DNA of 64,000 nucleotides from contig LT629302.1 in assembly GCA_900104375.1 (NCBI GenBank), positions 2,138,001-2,202,000 of the forward strand, in the 5' to 3' direction. The notes beneath the pieces are model-generated. The model was given only the letters and a program-made list of their open reading frames with translations. It did not search any database and was not told where the DNA came from. Each line of letters opens with the position of its first letter. The first letter of the stretch is position 1. The DNA comes from Flavobacteriaceae bacterium MAR_2010_188 (GTDB lineage Bacteria; Bacteroidota; Bacteroidia; Flavobacteriales; Flavobacteriaceae). This document shows, in pieces, positions 42,366 through 51,865 of this stretch. A program made the position numbers and the translations under genes.

Positions 42366-44273
42366 TTAAGAGAAAGAGTCTAGCTCTAACTGAACATCTT
42401 CCCACTCGGTCATTAGTTTTTCTAGTTTCTTCTTCTTAGCTTGATAGTCTTCAAAGAATTTAGGGTCTGCGGTTACTTCTTTATAATTGCGCTGTAAGCT
42501 TAAATCTATTTCCTTGATTTTTTTCTCTAAGGTTGAAACATTCGATTCTAGATTGCTCAATTTATTCTTTAAAGATTTTAATTTCTTTTGGTCGGTATAA
42601 TCTTGCTTGTTGTTGTTTACAGCTTTGTTTTTAACCACATTTCTTTTCTCTGCTTCACGAAGGTTTTCAAGATTTCTCTGCTCTAGGAAAAAATCGATAC
42701 TTCCAAGATATTCCTTTAGCTTCTTGTCCTTGAATTCATAAACCACTTCGGTTAAACCTTGAAGAAAATCCCGGTCGTGAGAAACTAAGATTAAAGTACC
42801 TTCAAATTTCTTCAACGCATTTTTAAGAACATTTTTTGAGGCAATATCCAAATGGTTGGTAGGCTCATCCATAATAAGGACGTTAAACGGTTGAAGCATC
42901 AGTTTGGCAAGCGCCAATCTGTTTCGCTCACCACCCGAAAGAACCCTCACATACTTTTCAACTTCATCCCCACGGAACAAGAATGCTCCTAATATATCAC
43001 GGACTTTACTCCTATTTTTCTCATTTGCAGCGTCGATCATTGTATCTAGAACGGTTTTAGAACCATCTAAATATTCTGCTTGGTTTTGGGCAAAATACCC
43101 GATTTGCACGTTATGACCGAGCTTTAAATGCCCTTTATGCTCAATATCTCCTACCATTATTTTCGCCAAAGTCGATTTGCCTTGGCCGTTCTGACCAACA
43201 AATGCAATCTTACGGTCTCTATCTATGGTGAGGTCAATATTATTAAGAACCTTTAAATTATCGTAGTTCTTGGTAATATCCTTTGCCTCAATAACAACTT
43301 TACCAGGTATCACAGATACCGGAAAGTTTAAAGTCATAACACTATTGTCTTCTTCGTCTACTTCGATCCTATCAATACGATCTAGTTTTTTAATCAGGGA
43401 TTGAGCCATAGATGCCTTTGAGGCTTTTGCCCTAAACTTTGATATTAATTTCTCAGTCTGTTGAATCTGTTTTTCTTGATTTTTTTGAGCCGCTAACTGC
43501 TGGTCTTTCACTTCTTTTCTCAAGACCAAAAATTGACTGTAAGGTTTTGGGTAATCATAAATTTTACCCAAAGAAATTTCAATTGTTCTGTTGGTTACAT
43601 TATCCAAGAACATTTTATCGTGAGAGACTATGACCACAGATCCAGCGTAGCCTTTTAAGAAATTTTCTAACCAAATAATAGATTCTATATCCAAGTGGTT
43701 TGTGGGCTCATCGAGTAATAAAACATCGTTATTTTGAAGAAGAAGCTTTGCCAACTCTATACGCATTCTCCAACCACCGGAAAAGGTATCGGTAAGTTTC
43801 TCGAAATCTTCTCTTCTAAATCCTAGACCTTGTAAAATTTTCTCAGTTTCACCTTGATAAGTATATCCGCCAATAATTTCATATTGATGCTGAAAATCAT
43901 TTAGGTCAACCATCAATTGATGGTAAATGTCACTTTCATAATCTTCCCGCGTCACCAACTGATGATTAATATCATCAATTTTAGCTTCAAGTTTTTTAAT
44001 TTCTTCAAATGCTTGATAAGATTCCTCCAAAACTGTTCTTCCAAATACAAAATCAATATCCTGCTTAAGAAAACCGACACTCATTTCCTTATCTGCCGCT
44101 ATCTGACCCGAGTCTGGTTCCATTTCCCTATTTAAAATCTTTAAAAGAGTTGATTTTCCTGCTCCATTTTTACCGATAAGACCAACCCTATCGCCTGGAC
44201 TTAATTTAAATGTCACATCCTCGAAGAGATATTCACCTTGAAAAGAAATAGAAAGATTATGTACGTTAAGCAT
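42366..44273 (-). CDS. ABC-F family ATPase (Uup-like)
   Basis: The 635-residue protein has two ABC domains. The first has Walker A GKNGAGKST (near residue 36), signature FSGGWRMRIELA and Walker B LLLDEPTNHLD. The second has GQNGQGKST, LSGGERNRLALAKL and LIMDEPTNHLD. A Uup-type C-terminal coiled coil (KKLKSLKNKLSNLESN and on) follows. There are no membrane helices. ABC-F proteins act at the ribosome in translation and stress. This one belongs to the Uup/YheS side; a resistance role is not evident. Transcribed alone. Confidence 0.92.
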   Translation of the reverse strand: MLNVHNLSISFQGEYLFEDVTFKLSPGDRVGLIGKNGAGKSTLLKILNREMEPDSGQIAADKEMSVGFLKQDIDFVFGRTVLEESYQAFEEIKKLEAKIDDINHQLVTREDYESDIYHQLMVDLNDFQHQYEIIGGYTYQGETEKILQGLGFRREDFEKLTDTFSGGWRMRIELAKLLLQNNDVLLLDEPTNHLDIESIIWLENFLKGYAGSVVIVSHDKMFLDNVTNRTIEISLGKIYDYPKPYSQFLVLRKEVKDQQLAAQKNQEKQIQQTEKLISKFRAKASKASMAQSLIKKLDRIDRIEVDEEDNSVMTLNFPVSVIPGKVVIEAKDITKNYDNLKVLNNIDLTIDRDRKIAFVGQNGQGKSTLAKIMVGDIEHKGHLKLGHNVQIGYFAQNQAEYLDGSKTVLDTMIDAANEKNRSKVRDILGAFLFRGDEVEKYVRVLSGGERNRLALAKLMLQPFNVLIMDEPTNHLDIASKNVLKNALKKFEGTLILVSHDRDFLQGLTEVVYEFKDKKLKEYLGSIDFFLEQRNLENLREAEKRNVVKNKAVNNNKQDYTDQKKLKSLKNKLSNLESNVSTLEKKIKEIDLSLQRNYKEVTADPKFFEDYQAKKKKLEKLMTEWEDVQLELDSFS

Positions 44274-44356
44274 TTTGTGATAAATGTTACTGATTAAGTG
44301 GGCTCAAAAGCCTTATATTGTATCTAATTTAGACGGTGCAAAAATAGTCATTTAGC

Positions 44357-44755
44357 ATGATACCAAAGAAAAGTATATTATATAGCATTTTAACTGGTGC
44401 TTGTCCCAAATGTCATCTCGAATATATGTACGTAAATAGCAATCCGTACAACATAACCGAAACTTTAAAAATGCATGACCACTGCTCGCACTGCAAGACA
44501 AAATATCAAATTGAACCCTCCTTTTTCTATGGGTCTATGTACGTTAGTTACGGTGTGGGTATTGCTTTTGCAGTCGCCGCTTTTGTGATCTGCTTCCTCG
44601 TTTTGAAAACAAGCTTGGTCTTGGCCTTTGTTACTATTGTAATAGTATTGGTTGTGATGAGCCCAATAATTATGAGATTATCAAGAAATATATGGATCAG
44701 TCTTTTTGTGAAATATGACCCGGAAGTAGTACAAAAATTGGCTGCAGAAGAATAA
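44357..44755 (+). CDS. DUF983 membrane protein
   Basis: The 132-residue protein has a Cys-rich N-terminus (GACPKCHLEYMY...HDHCSHCKTKYQIEPSF, two CxxC pairs that may bind zinc) and two TM helices (VGIAFAVAAFVICFLVL, LAFVTIVIVLVVMSPII). The family is DUF983; function unknown. It is divergent from the ABC-F gene and convergent with the FAD oxidoreductase (stops 1 base apart). Confidence 0.87.
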   Translation: MIPKKSILYSILTGACPKCHLEYMYVNSNPYNITETLKMHDHCSHCKTKYQIEPSFFYGSMYVSYGVGIAFAVAAFVICFLVLKTSLVLAFVTIVIVLVVMSPIIMRLSRNIWISLFVKYDPEVVQKLAAEE

Positions 44756-44756
44756 A

Positions 44757-45800
44757 CTAGTAAAATCTCGCCATATCAATTTCAGGATTTAAATGTTTTC
44801 CTTCTTCTAAATGATGATATAGTTCCTTAGAAATATAAGGCGCAATCATAATTCCCCGAGTACCCAATCCATTAAGTACACACACATTTTTATGTTCGGC
44901 ATTTCTGCCAACAACCGGTCTTCTATCTTTTGTGGTTGGCCTCATACCTGCTTTCTGTTCAACGATTTCAAAGTCACAACTAATGGTAGACATTAATTTT
45001 CTGATTAATTCTTCCCTAGCTTTTTCGGTAAGGTTGCAGGTTTTGTCGTGATGCTCATAAGTTGCGCCAACATAATAATCGTCGTTACCTAGCGGAATTA
45101 TAAAGACCGAAGATTTTAAGATGAAATCTAATTGTAAGCCTGGAGACTTTATTATCAAAACTTCACCCTTGGTACCATTAAGTGGAATATTAGAAAAAAA
45201 AGGATTCTTGTTCAAGCCGAAACCTTCAGCACAGATTAAATACTTAGAGCTGTGGTTTTCATAAATAATTTCATCCGACTGAAATCCAACCTTTGAATAA
45301 TTGAAACTCGAAGTGGAAAATCGTTTTTCCTGTGACAAGTATTCCCGATAGCCATTCATCATAGCAGTGGTATCAATCATTCCGGTTTCATTTACCTTTC
45401 CAAAACCAAATGGCGCGATAACTGATGGATTTTTATTTGGTATAAAATCAGCTGAAAGGAAACGTTCTAATTGTGGCTGGTCAGATGCAACCATCCAATC
45501 ATTTTGTTCTTCCACAGAATTGTACTTTCTGTAAACAGGAAGAGGATAATCAATCTTTATTTTTAAAAATGATTGAAGAGATTTGTAGAAATTATCCGCG
45601 ACTTCTATCTGCTCATTAGCCATCCAAGCTAAACTGAAACGCTTCAACACCACCGGATTATAAACACCTCCGGCGACGGCAGAAGAGATTTGTGAAGAAT
45701 CATCGAACACCAAAAAGGATTTATTTTTTTTTCTTAATTGCTCACAGAATGCAATCCCAGCAATACCAAGACCAACCACAATATAATCCACATGTTTCAT
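44757..45800 (-). CDS. FAD-dependent oxidoreductase (DAO/ThiO-like)
   Basis: The 347-residue protein starts MKHVDYIVVGLGIAGIAFCE with the FAD-binding Rossmann motif (GxGxAG). It has the DAO-family features VFDDSSQISSAVAGGVYNPV near residue 35 and the C-terminal GLGTRGIMIAPYISKELYHH. Members oxidise amino acids such as glycine, or methylated derivatives. There is no signal peptide. Not obviously tied to the gld locus downstream on the same strand order; a terminator lies between. Confidence 0.85.
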   Translation of the reverse strand: MKHVDYIVVGLGIAGIAFCEQLRKKNKSFLVFDDSSQISSAVAGGVYNPVVLKRFSLAWMANEQIEVADNFYKSLQSFLKIKIDYPLPVYRKYNSVEEQNDWMVASDQPQLERFLSADFIPNKNPSVIAPFGFGKVNETGMIDTTAMMNGYREYLSQEKRFSTSSFNYSKVGFQSDEIIYENHSSKYLICAEGFGLNKNPFFSNIPLNGTKGEVLIIKSPGLQLDFILKSSVFIIPLGNDDYYVGATYEHHDKTCNLTEKAREELIRKLMSTISCDFEIVEQKAGMRPTTKDRRPVVGRNAEHKNVCVLNGLGTRGIMIAPYISKELYHHLEEGKHLNPEIDMARFY

Positions 45801-45831
45801 GGCATAAAAGTACTCTTAAATGGAGTTGGGG

Positions 45832-45863
45832 CAAAAAAATTGCGCCCGCTAAAAGCGGGCGCA
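45832..45863 (-). terminator. Terminator of the gld operon
   Basis: TGCGCCCGCT-AAA-AGCGGGCGCA is a GC-rich 10-bp stem. On the minus strand it is followed by ATTTTTTTG. It lies 25 bases after the gldN stop. Confidence 0.85.
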
Positions 45864-45887
45864 ACATAATATTTATATTTTTTTAGA

Positions 45888-46787
45888 TTAGTAAGACCAC
45901 ATATCCATTTCGAAATTACGGATCTTATCTTTTATCCTATCAGATTCTAATAATTGCATCAGTGCATTGTCAGCAATATAGTCTTTGACTTCCCTGTCGC
46001 CATAAACATTTTCTTCGCGGTACATATAACCGTTAAAACGTCTTGAGTTTAAGAGATGATCAAATGATAATGGTGCGGCACTATTACCACCATTAAATAC
46101 TTTTGCTTCATGCAAAACCTGTCTTGCTTCTGGGAAAAACACCCAGAAAAGGGCAATAGGCATTTTATTTGCGGCATCTTCAGAATCGATAAAGTTTACA
46201 TCGGGAGCTGCTGGAGCGATTCCTAATAAACGATATCTAAGTTCACCCAGACGCTTGTCAAAATACCACAAACCTTTAATAAGGTAAGCACTAACATCAT
46301 AAGAAGTTATGTTCCTTTTAACAATATATTGAGGATCAACAAAGCCTTCAGCATTGTATTGCTCATATCCTATATCTAGAGTATCGATTTTTGACATCGC
46401 CGAACCAAGATCTTTCATGGTACGTTCTACTTCGAAATATGAATCGTCATAAACACGTTTTATCTTTCCTTCACTTATTGCCTTTAAAAGAACATCGAAT
46501 AATGATCTTCTATTGCTACCAATGTTATTGGTATCTACAGGATAGTAAAGTGGAAAGTTTACACGCTCGTCAAGAACAATCTTTTCCCAAGTCATTTTAG
46601 AATATAAAATGTCTCGATCGTCAACGTAACCATATTCTAATGGTTTATCATTGTCCAAAGCAAGTTGAGCTGCTGTCTTGACCCCGATTTCTTCAGGTTC
46701 TTTGGCGTTAAGTAGATTTGACTGAGCAAATACCATCGTCGCCGAAAACAAGCTTGTGAATGCTATTAATAAACTTTTTGATCTCAT
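45888..46787 (-). CDS. gldN: Gliding motility/T9SS protein GldN
   Basis: From ATG 46787 the 299-residue protein has a signal peptide (MRSKSLLIAFTSLFSATMVFAQ). The mature protein has the GldN features KMTWEKIVLDERVNFPLYYP, DVLLKAISEGKIKRVYDDSY and, toward the C-terminus, NGYMYREENVYGDREVKDYI. GldN forms the periplasmic ring with GldK on the outer-membrane side of the T9SS. It is the last gene of gldK-L-M-N. An ATG at 46823 is in frame but gives an unlikely N-terminus. Confidence 0.95.
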   Translation of the reverse strand: MRSKSLLIAFTSLFSATMVFAQSNLLNAKEPEEIGVKTAAQLALDNDKPLEYGYVDDRDILYSKMTWEKIVLDERVNFPLYYPVDTNNIGSNRRSLFDVLLKAISEGKIKRVYDDSYFEVERTMKDLGSAMSKIDTLDIGYEQYNAEGFVDPQYIVKRNITSYDVSAYLIKGLWYFDKRLGELRYRLLGIAPAAPDVNFIDSEDAANKMPIALFWVFFPEARQVLHEAKVFNGGNSAAPLSFDHLLNSRRFNGYMYREENVYGDREVKDYIADNALMQLLESDRIKDKIRNFEMDMWSY

Positions 46788-46856
46788 CTTTTCAATTATT
46801 ATTTGGGACATATTAGCCAACATTATTTCTAACGCTGGCTTCTATTATAAATTGTA

Positions 46857-48401
46857 TTAGTTGGTCAATTCTACGAATACTGGAGAAACTCCTTTTAATT
46901 TGTATGAAGAATTACCTTGTATCTGTGCTTTGATATCAAAAATCTGGATACCATCACCACGCTTAGCTTTTCTCAAAGCATTTTTAGCTTGGTCATTTAA
47001 CTTTGTACCGTTAACCGATACAGAAGGTTGTCCAGGAATCTTGATTTTGAAAGACGTCACTTGGATTGGAAGTTCGAAGTCAAAATCTTCTAAAACCGCT
47101 CCAACACTTGCGATTTCTACAGTAGCCTTTGGCAAGGCAGTATTATCTACCTGACCAGCAATTGTACCTGCAGGCTTAGGAATATCCTTAATCCTGAAAG
47201 TTGCTCTGTCGCTTACTTTAGTTCCATCAGGAAGGGTACCAGTTACATTAATTGCAACTTCTCTACCTGTACCAGGATTCATCATGTATTTACCAACACC
47301 CGAAGTCTTAGAAAGACCAGCCGCTGAAGCAGATACATTATTATCAGGAATACCAGCGAATGATATGGTCATCGGGTTAGAAACACCACGATATACAACA
47401 TTCATCTTATCTGCAGAAATAGTAGCAGAGTTAGGTTTAGGAACAACCGCATAAGAACTTGTTACAGGAATCTTGATGATAGAATCACCTTCCTTAAACT
47501 GAAATTCTCCTTGTATCTTTTGCTCACCTACACTACCTGCAGGGAATTTTAACATCGTTTGTCCGGCTTGCATAGAAGCTGCATCTAATTCTTTACCGTT
47601 GATGATTACTTTATCAGCACTTAATGTCTTATCTTTTTTACCAAGAATAATTCTACCTGTAAAGTCTTCACCATTAAAGAACGCAGTCTTGTCTGGAACT
47701 ACAATAGCTTCGAAGTTTGTTAAAGATGCTTCGATCTTTAATTTACCTGCCAGCATAGAAGATAATACTTCTGATTCTATTGTCTTAACGTCTGCCTGCA
47801 TTTGAGTTATCTTAGTTAATGAGGCAACCATAGGAAAACCTTTATAATGATAATCGATCCAAGGCAATTCTATATCGTCACGGGTCATAACCGGGTTAGT
47901 AGAGAATTTTTTAGTTATATCTGCTTGAATATCCTTGTTAGAATCTCCAAGTACAGAAATTACTCCAGCACGATATTTTTCGATTTGGTCTAAGAATTCT
48001 TGACCTTCTGGGGTAACTTTTCCTCCAACAAACCATTTTTCATCTAAATGAATGGTTTTGTCCATTACTTCGTAATCTTTTGGGTCGTCTACAGTCGCAA
48101 CCATTTCAGCCTTTAGGCTTTCTAGGTACGAGTTAAATTCAGTTGATAGTTTATCAATCTGCTCTGCTTGATCCATTAATGGCTTATACTTTGCTGGTTG
48201 CTCGTCGACTTTCTCGGCCAGTCCCTGCATAAATGCACCATTACGTTCTGTTGCTGCTATATTCGAATCTTCGATTCTCTCGTTGAGAAGACCAAAGGCC
48301 GATAGCACTTCTTTAGACATGTTTAACGCGAGCATGGCAATAAATACCAAATACATCAAGTTAATCATTTTTTGTCTAGCTGTTTGTTTTCCACCTGCCA
48401 T
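46857..48401 (-). CDS. gldM: T9SS motor protein GldM
   Basis: The 514-residue protein has one TM helix near the N-terminus (MINLMYLVFIAMLALNMSKE) and a long periplasmic part with four domains. It starts MAGGKQTARQKM and its last part (FKIKIPGQPSVSVNGTKLND) is the D4 domain. GldM spans the periplasm from the GldL motor to the GldK/N ring and converts proton flow into rotation. Order and spacing (43 bases to gldL, 69 to gldN) match other flavobacteria. Confidence 0.95.
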   Translation of the reverse strand: MAGGKQTARQKMINLMYLVFIAMLALNMSKEVLSAFGLLNERIEDSNIAATERNGAFMQGLAEKVDEQPAKYKPLMDQAEQIDKLSTEFNSYLESLKAEMVATVDDPKDYEVMDKTIHLDEKWFVGGKVTPEGQEFLDQIEKYRAGVISVLGDSNKDIQADITKKFSTNPVMTRDDIELPWIDYHYKGFPMVASLTKITQMQADVKTIESEVLSSMLAGKLKIEASLTNFEAIVVPDKTAFFNGEDFTGRIILGKKDKTLSADKVIINGKELDAASMQAGQTMLKFPAGSVGEQKIQGEFQFKEGDSIIKIPVTSSYAVVPKPNSATISADKMNVVYRGVSNPMTISFAGIPDNNVSASAAGLSKTSGVGKYMMNPGTGREVAINVTGTLPDGTKVSDRATFRIKDIPKPAGTIAGQVDNTALPKATVEIASVGAVLEDFDFELPIQVTSFKIKIPGQPSVSVNGTKLNDQAKNALRKAKRGDGIQIFDIKAQIQGNSSYKLKGVSPVFVELTN

Positions 48402-48444
48402 ATCTAATCAGTTTAGTTGTTAATTGTTTGGGTTAATTAATTTA

Positions 48445-49083
48445 CTAATTAGTTCTGTTCATTGCAGAAAGCATACCGCCATATACGCCGTTTAAAGAAG
48501 ATAGATTAGAGGCTAAAGATTGCATTTGTTCTTTTAACTTGGTAGCATTTTCTACTGCTTCTTCATTGATCACAGCTTGTCTGTTTACACTGTCTAATTG
48601 AACTTTATATAAACTGTTTAATGATTCCATTTGTGCAGCAGCTAAAGAAAGCTCTTCGCTATATTTCTTAGTTGCTTGCATTCCATCTACTGTAGGACTT
48701 AGATTTTTTGCAGCACCTTCGAAGTTCTTAATGCTATCGCCTAAGCTTGTCATTAATTCACCATCAATTTTTGCTTCTCTAAGTAAATCATCTAATTTTC
48801 TAGAAAGAAGACCTTCTGCTTCAGCAGGATTCTCGTCGAAATGATTGTGAGCTGACTCACCTCCAGCTAATTCTGGATATACTAATGACCAGTCTAAATC
48901 GTCATCTACCGGTTCAAAGGCTGAAAAGATAAATACAATAGATTCTGTAATAAGACCGATGATCAGCATTAAGTTACCGAAAGGCCAGTGCATGATCTTA
49001 AATAGGGCTCCTAGGATAACGATCGCCGCTCCTAGTCCGTAGACCATGTTCATTAGTTTTTTGCTTGCTCTTGATTGTGCCAT
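48445..49083 (-). CDS. gldL: T9SS motor protein GldL
   Basis: The 212-residue protein has two TM helices, MVYGLGAAIVILGALFKIMHWP and LMLIIGLITESIVFIFSAFEP, here written as overlapping segments. Charged residues (Lys29, Glu47) lie inside them, as expected for a proton-conducting motor. The cytoplasmic C-terminal part is a long coiled coil (YSEELSLAAAQMESLNSLYK). GldL forms the pentameric inner-membrane stator with GldM. Second gene of the gld operon. Confidence 0.95.
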   Translation of the reverse strand: MAQSRASKKLMNMVYGLGAAIVILGALFKIMHWPFGNLMLIIGLITESIVFIFSAFEPVDDDLDWSLVYPELAGGESAHNHFDENPAEAEGLLSRKLDDLLREAKIDGELMTSLGDSIKNFEGAAKNLSPTVDGMQATKKYSEELSLAAAQMESLNSLYKVQLDSVNRQAVINEEAVENATKLKEQMQSLASNLSSLNGVYGGMLSAMNRTN

Positions 49084-49153
49084 AATTTTTGTTTTTAGTT
49101 TAAGTTAAATAGTATTTGAGTAGGTAATATTTATAAAAAATTTAATTACTTTC

Positions 49154-50518
49154 TTATTTATTTCGGGCGTTCTTGGTTACTTGAAGCCCCATGTAATCTT
49201 GTACGGTTCTAAAGCCAATGTAACTTCTTGCAGAATCCGCATATTCATAATCCCTTGAACTTACTTGTAGGTAGTAAGCAACATCTTTCCAAGAACCACC
49301 CCTAACAACCTTACGTGCATTGCTTGGGTCATTTACGCTTGGGTTAAAAGATGCAGAATACTCATAAGATCCTGGATCGTAAGAACCGTATACCCATTCG
49401 GATACATTACCGGCCATATTATAAAGGTCATAATCATTAGGTTCATATGCATCTGCTTCTACAGTGTAAAGTGCTTGGTCAGCCGCATAATCTCCTCTTA
49501 ATGGTTTGAAGTTTGCCATAAAACAACCTCTATCATTTTTAGCATAAGGTCCACCCCAAGGAAAAGTTGCTCCTTGTAAACCTCCTCGTGCAGCATATTC
49601 CCATTCTGCTTCAGATGGTAATCTGAATGAATTTACATATTGCTGACCACGTGATTTTTGATATGAATTTTTGTATAATGTTCTCCAGTTACAAAAAGCA
49701 TTTGCTTGCTTCCAAGAAACACCTACTACAGGATATTCTCCGTAAGCATCGTGCCAGAAGTAGTCATTATGCATTGGTTCGTTGTATGAATATGAAAAAT
49801 CTCGAATCCATGCAGTTGTATCAGGATACACCTTAACGTTTTCTGTATTGATAACATCTTTTCTTCTTAAGCTTCTGTCTTTAGCAGCTTTCTGGATGTC
49901 CATGTATTTATATTGAAACTCGAACTTAGTAACGTCCCAAGTTCTTTGGCCATTATAAGACTCTTCAATAGGAAGATACATTGTATCCATAACCTCAGCA
50001 TAATACTCATCTGGATAAGCAGAAGTGTCGAAAATTAAATCTACATCTTTGTTGAGCTTTCTGCCTTCGTAGCCTGTAGGTCCAAGGCCACTATAATTGT
50101 CTATCATATATTTTTCATATACAGACATATTTGCAGTATCTGCATCCTTAAATGCATATTCCCCAACTCCGCCATCGTCTTTGGTCATCCCAATTTCGTC
50201 GGCTAAGATTGCTAACTTGGTTCTAAGTATCGAATCCCTTACCCAATAGACAAACTGACGATACTCAGCGTTAGTGATTTCCGTCTCATCCATATAGAAT
50301 GCTCTAACAGTTACGGTCTTGGTAGGTGCATCTTGCACTTGGGCTAGGTCATCATCTGATTTACCCATTATGAATGCGCCACCAGGAACCAGTGTCATAC
50401 CATAAGGTTTTTCAGGATGCCAGTTATTTCCCTTAACTCCAACTAACTCACCTCTGTCTCCAGAGTTACAGCTAACTATAAGAGCTAAAACAGCGGTTAA
50501 TAAAAGAAACTTCTTCAT
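49154..50518 (-). CDS. gldK: T9SS lipoprotein GldK
   Basis: From ATG 50518 the 454-residue protein has a lipoprotein signal (MKKFLLLTAVLALIVSC, lipobox IVSC). It then shows a formylglycine-generating-enzyme (SUMF1) fold: GMTLVPGGAFIMGKSDD, YPVVGVSWKQANAFCNW, FRLPSEAEWEYAARGG, and VVRGGSWKDV. The catalytic Cys pair of true FGE is not kept, so it is structural. GldK and GldN form the ring under the outer membrane. First gene of the operon; a promoter matching TTTG-N20-TAnnTTTA lies 65 bases upstream. Confidence 0.95.
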   Translation of the reverse strand: MKKFLLLTAVLALIVSCNSGDRGELVGVKGNNWHPEKPYGMTLVPGGAFIMGKSDDDLAQVQDAPTKTVTVRAFYMDETEITNAEYRQFVYWVRDSILRTKLAILADEIGMTKDDGGVGEYAFKDADTANMSVYEKYMIDNYSGLGPTGYEGRKLNKDVDLIFDTSAYPDEYYAEVMDTMYLPIEESYNGQRTWDVTKFEFQYKYMDIQKAAKDRSLRRKDVINTENVKVYPDTTAWIRDFSYSYNEPMHNDYFWHDAYGEYPVVGVSWKQANAFCNWRTLYKNSYQKSRGQQYVNSFRLPSEAEWEYAARGGLQGATFPWGGPYAKNDRGCFMANFKPLRGDYAADQALYTVEADAYEPNDYDLYNMAGNVSEWVYGSYDPGSYEYSASFNPSVNDPSNARKVVRGGSWKDVAYYLQVSSRDYEYADSARSYIGFRTVQDYMGLQVTKNARNK

Positions 50519-50583
50519 ATTCATAGTAAATCGAGGTTAATAAAATTTAGTCAAAAATGTAATGTTGTTAAATTCAAGGCAGT

Positions 50584-50615
50584 AAACATATTTATATATT
50601 TCTACTAAAACAAAT
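50584..50615 (-). promoter_or_regulatory. Probable gldK promoter
   Basis: On the minus strand TTTG (50612-50615), a 20-base spacer and TATGTTTA (50584-50591) fit the Bacteroidota consensus with one mismatch in the last base. Confidence 0.5.
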
Positions 50616-50653
50616 TTTTTCGACATTTTTTTGCATTTCAACTAAATAAAATG

Positions 50654-50671
50654 CATTTCATCGATGAAATG
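50654..50671. promoter_or_regulatory. 18-bp perfect palindrome (operator or terminator)
   Basis: CATTTCATCGATGAAATG reads the same on both strands. CGACATTT and AAATGTCG related words surround it, and TGCATTTCA occurs twice nearby. On the minus strand it is followed by CATTTTATTT, so it may end the topA/arginase-like unit. It is also 40 bases upstream of the gldK promoter and could bind a regulator. Confidence 0.45.
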
Positions 50672-50698
50672 TCGTAAAAATCCACTGTTTACTGACAA

Positions 50699-51862
50699 TT
50701 AGTACCCATTCTTCTTATAAGCCTTATACCAACGTTCTGGTACCTTACCATTTGTAGCCTCTAAATAATCCTGATACATGCATGGTAATAACGTGTGTTT
50801 TTTTAATTTATTATTAAGTTCAGACAAAAATGGAATTTCTATCCACCACCTTCCAGAGGATAAACTTTTATAAAAAATTAGCTCTTCGTCGTCAATTAAA
50901 ACATTGTACTTCTGGTGAGCATTTTCATCCTGAAAATTATCGTCTTTAACTCTACAGTTCACACCTTCAATAAAATACCAGCAAATCTGCGCTACTAGCA
51001 TTGGGGTAATTTCATCTTTAGGCTTTGCCTTATATTCATATATCCCAAAAGATGCAACCTTGTTACTGATACCGGCATATCTAGATATAGTGCATATCTC
51101 CTTGCCATCAAAACCATTTGGCGAATGTCCCTGTGAAAATCCAAAATCCGATGAACGGACAGCTTTTAAATCGATGCTCACAATGTGCCCATCTCTCATC
51201 ACGGGTTCTACTTTCTCTATAGAATTATTTATTTCACCTAAACGGTAGGCTTCAAAATAAAGCTTCTCCATCAAATCTATTTCTTCCTGTGAGTTGAAAT
51301 AGGTTTGATATCCTATGGTTGAATAGTTAAAAAGGTTATACGGTTGGTCCAGTATTATTTTCCCTAAATAACTATCGTTCTTGATCGGCGTGGAAGAATC
51401 CCCAAGATCAAAACTACTATCTACGTTTACTACATTCACCATAGGAACTATATTATCGAAAGCCCGATAGTTACAATATGTAAGATCTTGACTTCCACCT
51501 AATATTATAGGTATAATGTTCTTTTCTAATAAAACTGTGAGTGTAGTGCGCAGAGCAAAGTAGGTGTCCTCAATGGAGTCTCCTTCTGCAATATCGCCTA
51601 AATCGGCTATTAAGGTATCCCAGTTTCCTGGGTAAAGGGAATATAATGCTTTTCTAATATAGTCAAAATTAGGCGGTTCACCAATATAATCGACATCGTT
51701 TCTATTTTCAGAAACACCTAATATTGCAATCTTTACATTGTCTAACTCTGGGATTCCTCCTTGAGCAGAATGGATTTTAATTCTATTTCCTAGGGATTGT
51801 TCTGGCAGTAACTGCTTGTGTGCGAGCACTACATCAGATACTGGAGAAAGAAAATTGAACAT
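50699..51862 (-). CDS. Arginase/formimidoylglutamase-fold protein with degenerate metal site
   Basis: The 387-residue protein keeps the ureohydrolase fold: VKIAILGVSENRN near residue 43, IIPIILGGSQDLTYCNYRAF near residue 113, VVNVDSSFDLGDS near residue 139, VSIDLKAVRSSDFGFSQGHS near residue 222. The usual metal ligands are GGDHS, DAHxD and SxDxDxxDP. Here His of GGDHS is lost (GGSQD), the DAHxD His is Ser (VDSSFD), and the last site is DLKAVRS. So an active binuclear manganese centre is unlikely. It lies 3 bases from topA and upstream of gldK; the order is, from memory, conserved in flavobacteria. A structural or regulatory role is possible. Confidence 0.8.
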   Translation of the reverse strand: MFNFLSPVSDVVLAHKQLLPEQSLGNRIKIHSAQGGIPELDNVKIAILGVSENRNDVDYIGEPPNFDYIRKALYSLYPGNWDTLIADLGDIAEGDSIEDTYFALRTTLTVLLEKNIIPIILGGSQDLTYCNYRAFDNIVPMVNVVNVDSSFDLGDSSTPIKNDSYLGKIILDQPYNLFNYSTIGYQTYFNSQEEIDLMEKLYFEAYRLGEINNSIEKVEPVMRDGHIVSIDLKAVRSSDFGFSQGHSPNGFDGKEICTISRYAGISNKVASFGIYEYKAKPKDEITPMLVAQICWYFIEGVNCRVKDDNFQDENAHQKYNVLIDDEELIFYKSLSSGRWWIEIPFLSELNNKLKKHTLLPCMYQDYLEATNGKVPERWYKAYKKNGY

Positions 51863-51865
51863 TTT

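Noticed and set aside
49627-49836. Plus-strand 69-codon frame inside gldK
   Set aside because: Antisense to a conserved part of GldK; no independent support.
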